NCBI GenBank assembly: GCA_965227035.1
Contig: OZ245724.1
Location: 3,596,001 to 3,660,000 of the forward strand
DNA from: CBDDFQ01 sp965227035
Lineage (GTDB): Bacteria > Pseudomonadota > Gammaproteobacteria > Burkholderiales > Burkholderiaceae_C
Reading direction: 5' to 3'
Length of the DNA stretch: 64,000 nucleotides
Below, piece after piece: positions 9,452 through 17,388 of the stretch. Both the position numbers and the translations under genes were made by a program. How positions within the stretch are numbered: the first letter of the stretch is position 1; every line of letters begins with the position of its first letter. Below the pieces are notes generated by a model. That model worked only from the letters and a program-made list of their open reading frames with translations, ran no database searches and had not been told where the DNA came from.

Positions 9452-9732
9452 GGAGACTTCTTTTGCGAAGAGTGTTGTGAAGGGTGAAACGAAAACCGCG
9501 TGAACAGTTTCGGCAATTCTCCCGGAACGGGATCATGCCCTCCGTCGCACCAGGGTTGGCAGCGAACGAGGCGTGCGAGTGTGAGATAGGTTCCGCCTGC
9601 AGCCCCATGCGTTTCGAGCGCCTTGAGGGAATAGGCGGAACAGGTGGGCTCGAATCTACACGACGATCCGAGCCAGAGGCTCAAAAGCAGGCGATAGCCT
9701 TTGACCAGGCCGATAAGCAATGCACGAATCAT
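9448..9732 (-). CDS. yidD: membrane protein insertion efficiency factor YidD
   Basis: 94 aa with the signature CRFEPTCSAYSLKALETHG and the later CQPWCDGGHDPVP. Small membrane-associated protein that helps YidC-dependent insertion. It overlaps both neighbours (rnpA and yidC) by four bases, so rnpA-yidD-yidC are translationally coupled. Confidence 0.95.
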   Translation of the reverse strand: MIRALLIGLVKGYRLLLSLWLGSSCRFEPTCSAYSLKALETHGAAGGTYLTLARLVRCQPWCDGGHDPVPGELPKLFTRFSFHPSQHSSQKKSP

Positions 9733-10172
9733 GATTTGACCGGTCCGGAACGCTGTAACTGACGATCAAATGAGCGCTCGAACAGCAAATTCAACTCGGA
9801 TCGAACGGCTTCTTTCAGATTCACCGACGTGGCGCTCGTGAATGTCTTGCGGTCGAAGCCGGAACGTAATCGGACCACATGCGCTGCTTGCGGCAGGCGA
9901 GCCTCGATTTCATCGCTCACGGTATAGATCTGCCGCTTGATTGCATTGCGTGTGACCGCATGCTTGGCCCAGCGCTTGGGAACCAAGGCGCCCATCCAGA
10001 CGTCGGGGATTGCAAACAGATCGATCGGAGACGGCTGCGCCGCCGATGTTTCGGCGGCTACTGCTGATGAGCTATCGAATGGGAGTCTGTGCAGCGCGAA
10101 GTGAGCTGTGCGGGCAATAGTTCCACCGGCCATTGCGGCCTGGAACTGCGGACGCGTTTTTAGTCGCTGCAC
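9729..10172 (-). CDS. rnpA: ribonuclease P protein component
   Basis: 147 aa, a little longer than the usual ~120 aa because of a loop near residues 38-50 (AVAAETSAAQPSP). The RNR motif region KRWAKHAVTRNAIKRQI is intact. Binds RNase P RNA and assists 5' maturation of tRNAs. Lies 103 bp after rpmH, same strand. Confidence 0.93.
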   Translation of the reverse strand: MQRLKTRPQFQAAMAGGTIARTAHFALHRLPFDSSSAVAAETSAAQPSPIDLFAIPDVWMGALVPKRWAKHAVTRNAIKRQIYTVSDEIEARLPQAAHVVRLRSGFDRKTFTSATSVNLKEAVRSELNLLFERSFDRQLQRSGPVKS

Positions 10173-10275
10173 TTGAGCGCTGCCGTCTTCGTCAAATCTG
10201 AATCGAAGCTGATTCGGTCCACTTCGGCGAGGCCAAAAAGGCTTCTCGAAGCTCCGGTCCGGCAGCGAACGAAAC

Positions 10276-10410
10276 TTAGACTGCCAGACGCTTGCGGCCC
10301 TTGGCGCGACGTGCGTTGATTACTGCACGGCCACCGCGAGTCTTCATGCGAACGAGAAAACCGTGCGTACGCGCGCGACGAATCTTGGAGGGTTGGTAGG
10401 TGCGTTTCAT
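10276..10410 (-). CDS. rpmH: 50S ribosomal protein L34
   Basis: 44 aa starting at the ATG at 10410: MKRTYQPSKIRRARTHGFLV, ending RAKGRKRLAV. This is the normal full length; the longer upstream reading frame is not used. First gene of the rpmH-rnpA-yidD-yidC-mnmE series, reading away from dnaA. Confidence 0.98.
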   Translation of the reverse strand: MKRTYQPSKIRRARTHGFLVRMKTRGGRAVINARRAKGRKRLAV

Positions 10411-10568
10411 TTTGAGAATCCTTGAGAGTTCAGCGCCCTGAACACGATCAGGGGAACCCGCGATTATCACCAAAATCTTCAATCGCGGCAATGGCTTAGC
10501 GAATTATCGGTGTTTAGAAACCCTAAAAAGCAGCCGGAACTGGCTATTCCACCAGTGTCCCTTCGGGT

Positions 10569-10577
10569 TGTGGATAA
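10569..10577 (-). promoter_or_regulatory. DnaA box upstream of dnaA
   Basis: TGTGGATAA on the plus strand is the exact complement of the DnaA box TTATCCACA. It lies 66 bp upstream of the dnaA start in the 232-bp rpmH-dnaA gap (10411-10642). With the near-match at 10620 it is the only good box in this gap, which suits dnaA autoregulation. No TAG-trio repeat or dense box cluster is seen here. Confidence 0.75.
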
Positions 10578-10619
10578 AGTCTTGATAAATTAGAATTCGA
10601 GCGGCTGATGAACACCTAT

Positions 10620-10628
10620 ATATCCACA
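10620..10628 (+). promoter_or_regulatory. near-consensus DnaA box next to the dnaA start
   Basis: ATATCCACA differs from TTATCCACA by one base and ends 14 bp before the dnaA ATG. Likely part of dnaA self-control rather than of an origin. Confidence 0.5.
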
Positions 10629-10642
10629 AGAAGAACGAACGA

Positions 10643-12052
10643 ATGATCGAGGGAAGACACAGCGCCAGCGTCCCGGACGACGATGGCGCGGGACAAAGTT
10701 TGTGGCAAACCTGCGCCGAGCAACTCGCGCTGGAAATGCCGGATCAGCAATTCAATACCTGGATCAAACCGCTCACTGCACAGGTGGCGGAAGACTTTTC
10801 CAAGGTCACGATATTCGTGGCGAATCGGTTCAAGCTCGACTGGGTTCGCGCCCAATATTCGGGACGAATCGCGACCATGCTCGAGAAGATCTACGGGCAG
10901 CCGATTCAGATCGAGTTAGCGCTTGCTCCTCGCGAAGCTCCTGCTCGCACTCGCCTCGAGTCCTCGCCGTCCGAGGCTTACTCGGCTCCGGAACCTGCCA
11001 ATATGGGCGACGACCCCACTCCCGCCGGCTTTCGGAATCGACTCAACTCGGCCCTGACGTTCGACACGCTTGTCGAAGGAACCGCCAACCGGATGGCGCG
11101 AGCCGCTGCCATGCACGTGGCCAGCACGCCAGGCCAGTTGTACAACCCGCTCTTTATCTACGGCGGCGTCGGTCTGGGCAAAACCCACTTGATGCACGCT
11201 GTGGGTAACCGCCTGATGGCGGACAAGCCGAATTCCAAAGTTCTCTACATCCATGCCGAGCAGTTCGTGTCGGATGTGGTTAAGGCGTACCAGCGCAAGA
11301 CTTTCGACGAATTCAAGGAGCGCTATCACTCGCTCGACCTCCTGTTGATAGATGACGTCCAGTTCTTCGCCAACAAGGACCGGACCCAGGAAGAGTTCTT
11401 CAACGCATTCGAGGCTTTGCTGACCAAAAAGTCGCACATCCTGATGACCAGCGACACCTATCCCAAGGGGCTGGTAGATATTCATGAGCGGCTGGTTTCG
11501 CGTTTCGATTCCGGGCTGACCGTGGCCATCGAGCCGCCGGAACTTGAAATGCGCGTGGCCATTCTTATTAGCAAGGCTCGAGTCGAAGGTGCCGAAATGC
11601 CAGAGGAAGTGGCTTTTTTCGTTGCCAAGAACGTGCGCTCCAACGTGCGCGAACTCGAAGGCGCCTTGCGAAAAATCCTCGCTTACTCGCGGTTCAACCA
11701 GAAAGAGATCTCGATCCAGCTGGCGCGTGAAGCGCTGAGAGATCTGCTTTCCATCCAGAACCGCCAGATTTCTGTGGAAAACATCCAGAAGACGGTCGCC
11801 GACTATTACAAGATCAAGGTCGCCGACATGTATTCGAAAAAGCGTCCGGCGAGTATCGCGCGCCCACGCCAGATTGCGATGTATCTGGCAAAAGAGCTGA
11901 CGCAGAAAAGTCTTCCCGAGATTGGCGAGCTGTTCGGCGGTCGAGATCACACCACCGTGCTTCACGCGGTGCGAAAGATCGCCGGCGAACGCCAGCAGAT
12001 GACCGAATTGAACCAGCAACTTCACGTGCTGGAGCAGACCTTGAAGGGCTGA
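10643..12052 (+). CDS. dnaA: chromosomal replication initiator DnaA
   Basis: 469 aa. N-terminal helicase-loading domain (SLWQTCAEQLALEMPDQQFN), variable linker, AAA+ domain with Walker A GGVGLGKTHL (about 172-181) and Walker B LLIDDVQFF, and the C-terminal DNA-binding helix-turn-helix with the signature GGRDHTTVLHA (about 431-441). Binds DnaA boxes and melts the origin. Followed by dnaN and gyrB on the same strand. Confidence 0.98.
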   Translation: MIEGRHSASVPDDDGAGQSLWQTCAEQLALEMPDQQFNTWIKPLTAQVAEDFSKVTIFVANRFKLDWVRAQYSGRIATMLEKIYGQPIQIELALAPREAPARTRLESSPSEAYSAPEPANMGDDPTPAGFRNRLNSALTFDTLVEGTANRMARAAAMHVASTPGQLYNPLFIYGGVGLGKTHLMHAVGNRLMADKPNSKVLYIHAEQFVSDVVKAYQRKTFDEFKERYHSLDLLLIDDVQFFANKDRTQEEFFNAFEALLTKKSHILMTSDTYPKGLVDIHERLVSRFDSGLTVAIEPPELEMRVAILISKARVEGAEMPEEVAFFVAKNVRSNVRELEGALRKILAYSRFNQKEISIQLAREALRDLLSIQNRQISVENIQKTVADYYKIKVADMYSKKRPASIARPRQIAMYLAKELTQKSLPEIGELFGGRDHTTVLHAVRKIAGERQQMTELNQQLHVLEQTLKG

Positions 12053-12186
12053 TTCGAAGCAGTTCGAGCGTGATAGCTGGGAAGGGCCGTGGGGTCCGAA
12101 AAAAGGCTGTGTTTAACCCTAAACGGGCGGAAAACGCCGGTTAAACAAGCGAAAATGGTGCAAAGAAGTTTTAAACAGAGGTTGAG

Positions 12187-13293
12187 ATGATCGTCCTGAA
12201 GGCAACACAAGAAAAAGTTCTTTCGGTCCTGCAATCGGTGTCGGGCATCGTGGAGCGCCGTCACACGCTTCCGATCTTGGCGAACGTGCTGATCCGGAAA
12301 ACCGGCAACGCGATTCAGCTGACCACCAGCGATCTGGAAATCCAGATCCGCACGACTGCAGAACTCGACGGCGACGCAGGCAGCTTCACGACCACGGTCG
12401 GCGCACGCAAACTCATCGATATCCTGCGCACCATGCCGTCCGATCAGACGGTTTCGCTGGAGTCGAGCGCCAACAAGCTCATCTTGAAGGGCGGCAAAAG
12501 CAAGTTCACCTTGCAAACACTGCCCGCCGAAGACTTCCCGCTGGTTCAGGAGTCCGCAACATTCGGCCCATCGTTCAGCGTTCCGCAAAAGACGTTGAAA
12601 GATTTGCTGAGCCAAGTGTCGTTCGCCATGGCAGTTCACGACATTCGCTACTACCTCAACGGCATTTTGTTCGTCGCAGAGGGCAAGCAGTTGAGCCTTG
12701 TCGCAACCGACGGTCACCGTCTCGCGTTCGCATCGGCCATGCTCGATGTGGAAGTGCCGCGCCAGGAAGTGATTCTTCCGCGCAAGACCGTTCTGGAAAT
12801 GCAGCGTCTGCTGTCGGACGCAGAAGGCGCGATCGAAATGCAATTCGCGAACAACCAGGCGAAGTTCAGCTTCGACGGCATGGAGTTCGTGACCAAGCTG
12901 GTCGAAGGCAAGTTCCCCGACTACAACCGCGTCATTCCGAAAAACCACAAGAACTCGATCACGCTGGGCCGCGCACCGCTGCTCGCTAGCCTGCAGCGCA
13001 CCGCGATTCTTACCAGCGAGAAGTTCAAGGGCGTTCGCCTGAACCTCGAACCCGGGACTCTTCGCGTGGCCAGCAACAACGCCGAGCAGGAAGAAGCTGT
13101 CGATGAACTCGATATCGACTACGGCGGCGACTCGATCGAAATCGGCTTCAACGTCACCTATCTCATCGACGCACTCGCGAACATGAGCCAGGACATGGTG
13201 AAAGTGGAGCTGTCCGATTCGAACAGTTCGGCACTGGTCACCATTCCCGACAACGCCTCGTTCAAGTACGTCGTGATGCCGATGCGCATTTGA
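12187..13293 (+). CDS. dnaN: DNA polymerase III beta sliding clamp
   Basis: 368 aa, normal length for the clamp. Starts MIVLKATQEKVLSVLQSVSG and ends NASFKYVVMPMRI, matching the C-terminal VMPMRL-type ending of this family. Forms the dimeric ring that tethers Pol III. Lies 134 bp after dnaA, which gives room for its own promoter. Confidence 0.98.
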   Translation: MIVLKATQEKVLSVLQSVSGIVERRHTLPILANVLIRKTGNAIQLTTSDLEIQIRTTAELDGDAGSFTTTVGARKLIDILRTMPSDQTVSLESSANKLILKGGKSKFTLQTLPAEDFPLVQESATFGPSFSVPQKTLKDLLSQVSFAMAVHDIRYYLNGILFVAEGKQLSLVATDGHRLAFASAMLDVEVPRQEVILPRKTVLEMQRLLSDAEGAIEMQFANNQAKFSFDGMEFVTKLVEGKFPDYNRVIPKNHKNSITLGRAPLLASLQRTAILTSEKFKGVRLNLEPGTLRVASNNAEQEEAVDELDIDYGGDSIEIGFNVTYLIDALANMSQDMVKVELSDSNSSALVTIPDNASFKYVVMPMRI

Positions 13294-13321
13294 TCTGCAG
13301 GCTCAAACAACAAACACACCG

Positions 13322-13341
13322 ACCCGCTTGAAAGCGGGTTT
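13322..13341 (+). terminator. hairpin between dnaN and gyrB
   Basis: ACCCGCT (13322-13328) and AGCGGGT (13333-13339) form a perfect 7-bp stem with a 4-nt loop, followed by a short T-rich tract. It may act as a weak terminator or attenuator in the dnaN-gyrB gap; the T-run is short, so readthrough is likely. Confidence 0.45.
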
Positions 13342-13404
13342 GGTCTTTCAAGAGATTGATGAAACCGCGGAATTCCGGCCGGTTTCGAACTAGCAAAGCT
13401 GAAA

Positions 13405-16023
13405 ATGACCGAAGAAAACAAGTCGAACGAGCCCGAAGTCAACGCACAAACACCGGGCGCCGACAGCTCCAACTTCCAGCCGAAGATCGACGCTCATCAG
13501 GTCGGTGCATCGGAAGGCTACGGCGAAGGCTCGATCCAGATCCTCGAAGGCCTTGAAGCGGTCCGTAAGCGCCCCGGCATGTACATCGGCGATACATCGG
13601 ACGGAACCGGCCTTCATCATCTGGTGTTCGAAGTGGTCGACAACTCGATCGACGAAGCGCTCGCAGGTCATTGCGACGACATCCTGGTCACGATCCACAC
13701 CGACAACTCGGTCTCGGTGGTCGACAACGGTCGGGGCATCCCCACCGGCGTGAAGATGGACGACAAGCACGAGCCCAAGCGCTCTGCTGCAGAAATCGCG
13801 CTCACCGAATTGCATGCCGGCGGCAAGTTCAACCAGAACAGCTACAAGGTATCGGGCGGATTGCACGGCGTGGGCGTGAGCTGCGTGAACGCGCTGTCGA
13901 AGTGGCTTCACCTGACCGTGCGCCGCGAAGGCAAGGTGCACGCGATCGATTTCGAACGCGGCTTCGTGCAAAACCGTTTGCTCGAAAGCGTTCCCGGCAC
14001 AGAAGGCATCGTCGAGATTTCGCCGATGCGCGTCACCGGCGACACAGAAAAGCGCGGCACCGAAGTTCACTTCCTGCCCGACACCGAAATCTTTAAAGAG
14101 AACAACGATTTTCACTACGAAATCCTGAGCAAGCGTTTGCGCGAACTCTCGTTCCTGAACAACGGCGTTCGCATTCGCCTGGTCGATGAGCGTAGCGGCA
14201 AGGAAGACGATTTCGCTGGCGCCGGTGGCGTCAAGGGCTTCGTCGATTTCATCAACAAGGGAAAGACGGTTCTGCACCCCAACGTGTTCCACGCGATGGG
14301 CGATCGCCAGAGCGATCAGCAAACGAACATCGGCGTGGAAGTGGCGATGCAGTGGAACAGCGGCTACAACGAAAGCGTTCTCTGCTTCACCAACAACATT
14401 CCGCAACGTGACGGCGGCACGCATCTGACCGGCCTTCGCGCCGGCATGACCCGCATCATCAACAAGTACATCGAAGAAAACGAGCTCGCTAAAAAAGCGA
14501 AAGTCGAAGTCACCGGCGACGACATGCGCGAAGGTCTTTGCTGCGTGTTGAGCGTGAAGGTGCCCGAGCCGAAGTTCTCGAGCCAGACCAAAGACAAGCT
14601 GGTGTCCAGCGAAGTGCGCGGCCCGGTGGAAGACATCGTGAGCAAGCTGCTGGCCGACTATCTGCAGGAGCGTCCCAACGACGCGAAGATCATTTGCGGA
14701 AAAATTATCGAAGCTGCACGTGCGCGTGAAGCCGCTCGCAAGGCGCGTGAAATGACGCGTCGCAAAGGCGTGCTCGATGGCATGGGTCTTCCCGGCAAAC
14801 TGGCCGACTGCCAAGAGAAAGATCCCGCGCTCTGCGAGATCTACATCGTCGAGGGCGACTCCGCAGGCGGCTCGGCCAAGCAAGGCCGCGACCGCAAGTT
14901 CCAGGCGATTCTTCCGCTGCGCGGCAAGATCCTGAACGTCGAGAAAGCGCGCTATGAAAAGCTGCTGACCAGCAACGAAATCCTGACGCTGATCACCGCG
15001 CTCGGAACCGGTATCGGCAAGGCGGGTGGATCGACCGGCAGCGACGACTTCAACGTCGACAAGCTGCGCTATCACCGCATCATCATCATGACCGACGCTG
15101 ACGTCGACGGCGCCCACATTCGTACGCTGCTGCTCACGTTCTTCTATCGCCAGATGCCTGAGTTGGTCGAACGAGGTCACATCTACATTGCGCAACCGCC
15201 GCTCTACAAAGTGAAGGTCGGCAAGGAAGAGCAGTACCTGAAAGACGCTGGCGCACTCGACGCGTTCCTGCTTCGTATCGCCATGAAAGATGCGAGCGTG
15301 AGCACCGGTGGAGACAATCCCACCATCATCAACGGCGACACGCTGGAAGAGCTTGCGCGCAAGCATCAGGTCGCAGAAGCTGTCATTGCGCGTCTGGGCA
15401 ACTTCATGGATGCCGAAGCGCTTCGTGCGATTGCCGACGGCACGTCGATCGATCTGGAAAGCGTCGCAACCGCAGAAGTGTCGGCAGTCGCTCTGCAAAA
15501 AGCCCTGCGCGAGAACCACACGACCGGCGCACCGGCCGAAGTGGCCAGCGAGTTCGATGCACGCAGCGACAAGCCGATCCTGCGCATCAGCCGTCGTCAT
15601 CACGGCAACATCAAGAGCAGCGTCATCACGCAAGACTTCGCGCGCGGTGCCGATTACGCAGCGCTCGCAGAAGCAGCGAACACATTCCGCGGTTTGCTGA
15701 ACCCCGGCGCGAAGGTCATGCGCGGTGAGGGCGAACGCGCAAAAGAAGAGCGGGTCTCCGACTTCCGCCAGGCCATGCGCTGGCTCATCACGCAGGCCGA
15801 AGGCGCGACTGCGCGTCAACGCTACAAGGGCTTGGGCGAGATGAATCCCGCCCAGTTGTGGGAAACCACGATGGATCCGGAAGTGCGCCGCCTGCTGCGC
15901 GTTCAGATCGACGATGCGATCGAAGCCGATCGCGTGTTCACGATGCTGATGGGCGATGAAGTGGAGCCGCGACGTGAGTTCATCGAGACGAATGCATTGC
16001 GGGCGGGGAATATCGATATTTGA
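13405..16023 (+). CDS. gyrB: DNA gyrase subunit B
   Basis: 872 aa, longer than the ~800 aa of E. coli GyrB because of a hydrophilic N-terminal extension of about 35 residues before GEGSIQILEGLEAVRKRPGM. GHKL ATPase motifs (GLHGVGVSCVNALS), TOPRIM motifs EGDSAGGSAKQGRDR (about 482-496) and TDADVDGAHI (about 562-571), the proteobacterial TOPRIM insert, and QRYKGLGEMN (about 805) are present. Introduces negative supercoils with GyrA. Confidence 0.97.
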   Translation: MTEENKSNEPEVNAQTPGADSSNFQPKIDAHQVGASEGYGEGSIQILEGLEAVRKRPGMYIGDTSDGTGLHHLVFEVVDNSIDEALAGHCDDILVTIHTDNSVSVVDNGRGIPTGVKMDDKHEPKRSAAEIALTELHAGGKFNQNSYKVSGGLHGVGVSCVNALSKWLHLTVRREGKVHAIDFERGFVQNRLLESVPGTEGIVEISPMRVTGDTEKRGTEVHFLPDTEIFKENNDFHYEILSKRLRELSFLNNGVRIRLVDERSGKEDDFAGAGGVKGFVDFINKGKTVLHPNVFHAMGDRQSDQQTNIGVEVAMQWNSGYNESVLCFTNNIPQRDGGTHLTGLRAGMTRIINKYIEENELAKKAKVEVTGDDMREGLCCVLSVKVPEPKFSSQTKDKLVSSEVRGPVEDIVSKLLADYLQERPNDAKIICGKIIEAARAREAARKAREMTRRKGVLDGMGLPGKLADCQEKDPALCEIYIVEGDSAGGSAKQGRDRKFQAILPLRGKILNVEKARYEKLLTSNEILTLITALGTGIGKAGGSTGSDDFNVDKLRYHRIIIMTDADVDGAHIRTLLLTFFYRQMPELVERGHIYIAQPPLYKVKVGKEEQYLKDAGALDAFLLRIAMKDASVSTGGDNPTIINGDTLEELARKHQVAEAVIARLGNFMDAEALRAIADGTSIDLESVATAEVSAVALQKALRENHTTGAPAEVASEFDARSDKPILRISRRHHGNIKSSVITQDFARGADYAALAEAANTFRGLLNPGAKVMRGEGERAKEERVSDFRQAMRWLITQAEGATARQRYKGLGEMNPAQLWETTMDPEVRRLLRVQIDDAIEADRVFTMLMGDEVEPRREFIETNALRAGNIDI

Positions 16024-16026
16024 TTT

Positions 16027-16190
16027 GTGTCCCGGAAGGGAACACTGCAGCAGTACGCCGGCCGGCTACACCGGGGACGCAGCGGAAAGACCTATTTCCG
16101 CATCTTGGATTTCGTCGATGCGGGCCACCCGACGCTCCCCGCATGTGGAAAAACCTCCGCCGCTGGCGCTGCGCCAACGTACAGGGCTAG
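16027..16190 (+). pseudogene. remnant of a superfamily 2 (DEAD/DEAH, restriction-type) helicase C-terminus
   Basis: Just after gyrB, the plus strand reads KGTLQQYAGRLHR then GKTYFRILDFVDAGHPTL. This matches the helicase motif VI region (Q-X2-GR-X2-R type) and the RI-D-VD-PXL stretch that follows it in phage- and restriction-type helicases. The frame then shifts: the next base register gives RMWKN and ends at TAG 16188-16190. No start codon or upstream helicase motifs exist, so this is a decayed 3' fragment left by deletion. Identification is from memory of the motif order. Confidence 0.6.
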
Positions 16191-16781
16191 TCAACTACGG
16201 ACGAACGCCAGCAGTAGTTGATAGTCGCCTTGGTCTGCCGCTCGCAGTGCAGCCAAGTACCGGGCCCGTACGTCGTTGGTGGCGACCGGATTACCGCCGC
16301 TTCCCCACGAGAATGCCGATTGGCCAAGACTGCGCATAAGCGAGTCGGTCATCATGCGGGAATGTCGACCATTGCCATTGGGAAACGGATGAATCCAGAC
16401 CATGTCGCGATGAAAGCGTGCCGCGATTTCATCGCGCGAAAACGTGGCGTTGTCGACCCACCAACGCGTATTGTCGAAGAGGATTGTTAGCCGCACCGCC
16501 ACCTGCGTCCAGTCGCAGCCGATGTTCTTGTCCGACTTGCGAAACGTGCCCGCCCATGCCCATGTCTTGCCGAACATCTGCTTGTGCAACTCTCGGCAGA
16601 ACCCCTCGCTAAGCACGTCCGGCAAGCGAGCCCGTTTCAGCCAGCGCACGGCACGCAGTATGTTCTCCTGCTCCCAGTCGTTCAGGTCGCCCTTGGTGTG
16701 CAGGTGCTCGGGGATGAGCCCGGCTTTCTCGTCAGGGTCCAGCGGGGTCTGGCCGTCCTGCTCGTCGAGGTCTATCGCCAT
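16191..16781 (-). CDS. Fic/DOC-family protein ('mobile mystery protein B' type)
   Basis: 196 aa when started at the ATG at 16781 (MAIDLDEQDGQTPLDPDEKA); the longer frame upstream overlaps the HTH gene and is Arg/Gly-rich, so it is rejected. The Fic catalytic motif HPFPNGNGRHSRM is intact, with the FRKSDKNIG and WAWAGTFR segments seen in this subgroup. Fic enzymes transfer AMP or another phosphate-containing group to a target hydroxyl. It overlaps the HTH gene by 10 bases (16772-16781), a toxin-antitoxin-like layout. No inhibitory (S/T)XXXE(G/N) motif is obvious by eye. Confidence 0.85.
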   Translation of the reverse strand: MAIDLDEQDGQTPLDPDEKAGLIPEHLHTKGDLNDWEQENILRAVRWLKRARLPDVLSEGFCRELHKQMFGKTWAWAGTFRKSDKNIGCDWTQVAVRLTILFDNTRWWVDNATFSRDEIAARFHRDMVWIHPFPNGNGRHSRMMTDSLMRSLGQSAFSWGSGGNPVATNDVRARYLAALRAADQGDYQLLLAFVRS

Positions 16782-17233
16782 AAATCCGACCAGCGGCCGC
16801 GCAGCAGCTCTTCCGTCCGGCGTTCTACCTGCTTGCGAAGCCGGTTGGCGCCCGGGCGCTGATCTTCCAGACCCATGGTGTGGGCCACGCCCGAGACTTC
16901 TTCCATGGCGATGTCGCGGGCGCGCTCCTGGACTACCGCCGTGAGCGGCCGCCTGGGCACGATTGCGTAGACTAGTTCGCAATCCAGCCCATCAGCGAGT
17001 TTTCGCAGTTGGCCGAGCGTGATGCGATCGTCGGCTTCGGACTGTTCGGACTTATGTAGCGTCGAACCGGCAATGCCCAGTCGCTGAGCCTGCTGACGCT
17101 CCGTGCGCCCCAAAGCTTCCCGGATTACCTTTAACCACCCCCGTGACGGGGCCTGCCGCTTCACTAAGTCCGCGTAACTGGACAGGGTAGCTTGCAACTG
17201 CTCGAGTCGAAGGTAGTTGAGTTCGGTGGACAT
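16772..17233 (-). CDS. HTH regulator of the Fic gene ('mobile mystery protein A' type)
   Basis: 153 aa with an XRE-like helix-turn-helix (RTERQQAQRLGIAGSTLHKSEQSE, then DRITLGQLRKLADGLDCELVYAIVP). Family knowledge: proteins of this layout occur next to a Fic partner, mainly on mobile DNA. It likely represses its own operon through the perfect inverted repeat just upstream (17241-17279) and may neutralise the Fic protein; the latter is inference. Confidence 0.82.
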   Translation of the reverse strand: MSTELNYLRLEQLQATLSSYADLVKRQAPSRGWLKVIREALGRTERQQAQRLGIAGSTLHKSEQSEADDRITLGQLRKLADGLDCELVYAIVPRRPLTAVVQERARDIAMEEVSGVAHTMGLEDQRPGANRLRKQVERRTEELLRGRWSDLWR

Positions 17234-17240
17234 TGCTGGC

Positions 17241-17279
17241 CTATAGGCTAATATTTATAAGCGTAATGATAGCCTATAG
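17241..17279. promoter_or_regulatory. palindromic operator upstream of the HTH/Fic pair
   Basis: CTATAGGCTA (17241-17250) and TAGCCTATAG (17270-17279) are perfect 10-bp inverted repeats with an AT-rich 19-nt spacer; each arm also contains the self-complementary CTATAG. The centre-to-centre distance is 29 bp, close to three helical turns. It starts 8 bp upstream of the HTH gene, so it is a strong candidate for autoregulation. Confidence 0.65.
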
Positions 17280-17299
17280 TAAATCATCTATCACGCGTA

Positions 17300-17351
17300 T
17301 GCTTCTGTTTGATGAAGCAAGTTCAGCATATGTGCTTCTTATGAAAGAAGC
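17300..17351. terminator. two hairpins between the HTH gene and rtcR
   Basis: TGCTTC/GAAGCA (17300-17305, 17314-17319) and GCTTCTT/AAGAAGC (17334-17340, 17345-17351, 4-nt loop) are perfect stems. They lie past the 3' end of rtcR (minus strand). No strong T-run follows, so a termination role is tentative. Confidence 0.35.
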
Positions 17352-17388
17352 GTACAGCTGACCCTGCTTCTAGCCCGGACCAGCAACT

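Noticed and set aside
10411..10642. The rpmH-dnaA gap as the chromosomal origin, the usual place in many bacteria
   Set aside because: Only one exact and one near DnaA box and no trio repeat or box cluster. The gene orientations do diverge here, so it is not excluded, only weaker than 49.2-49.66 kb.
13390..15819. 809-codon open frame antisense to gyrB
   Set aside because: Shadow of gyrB produced by high-GC codon bias; no start signal and Arg/His/Val-biased composition.
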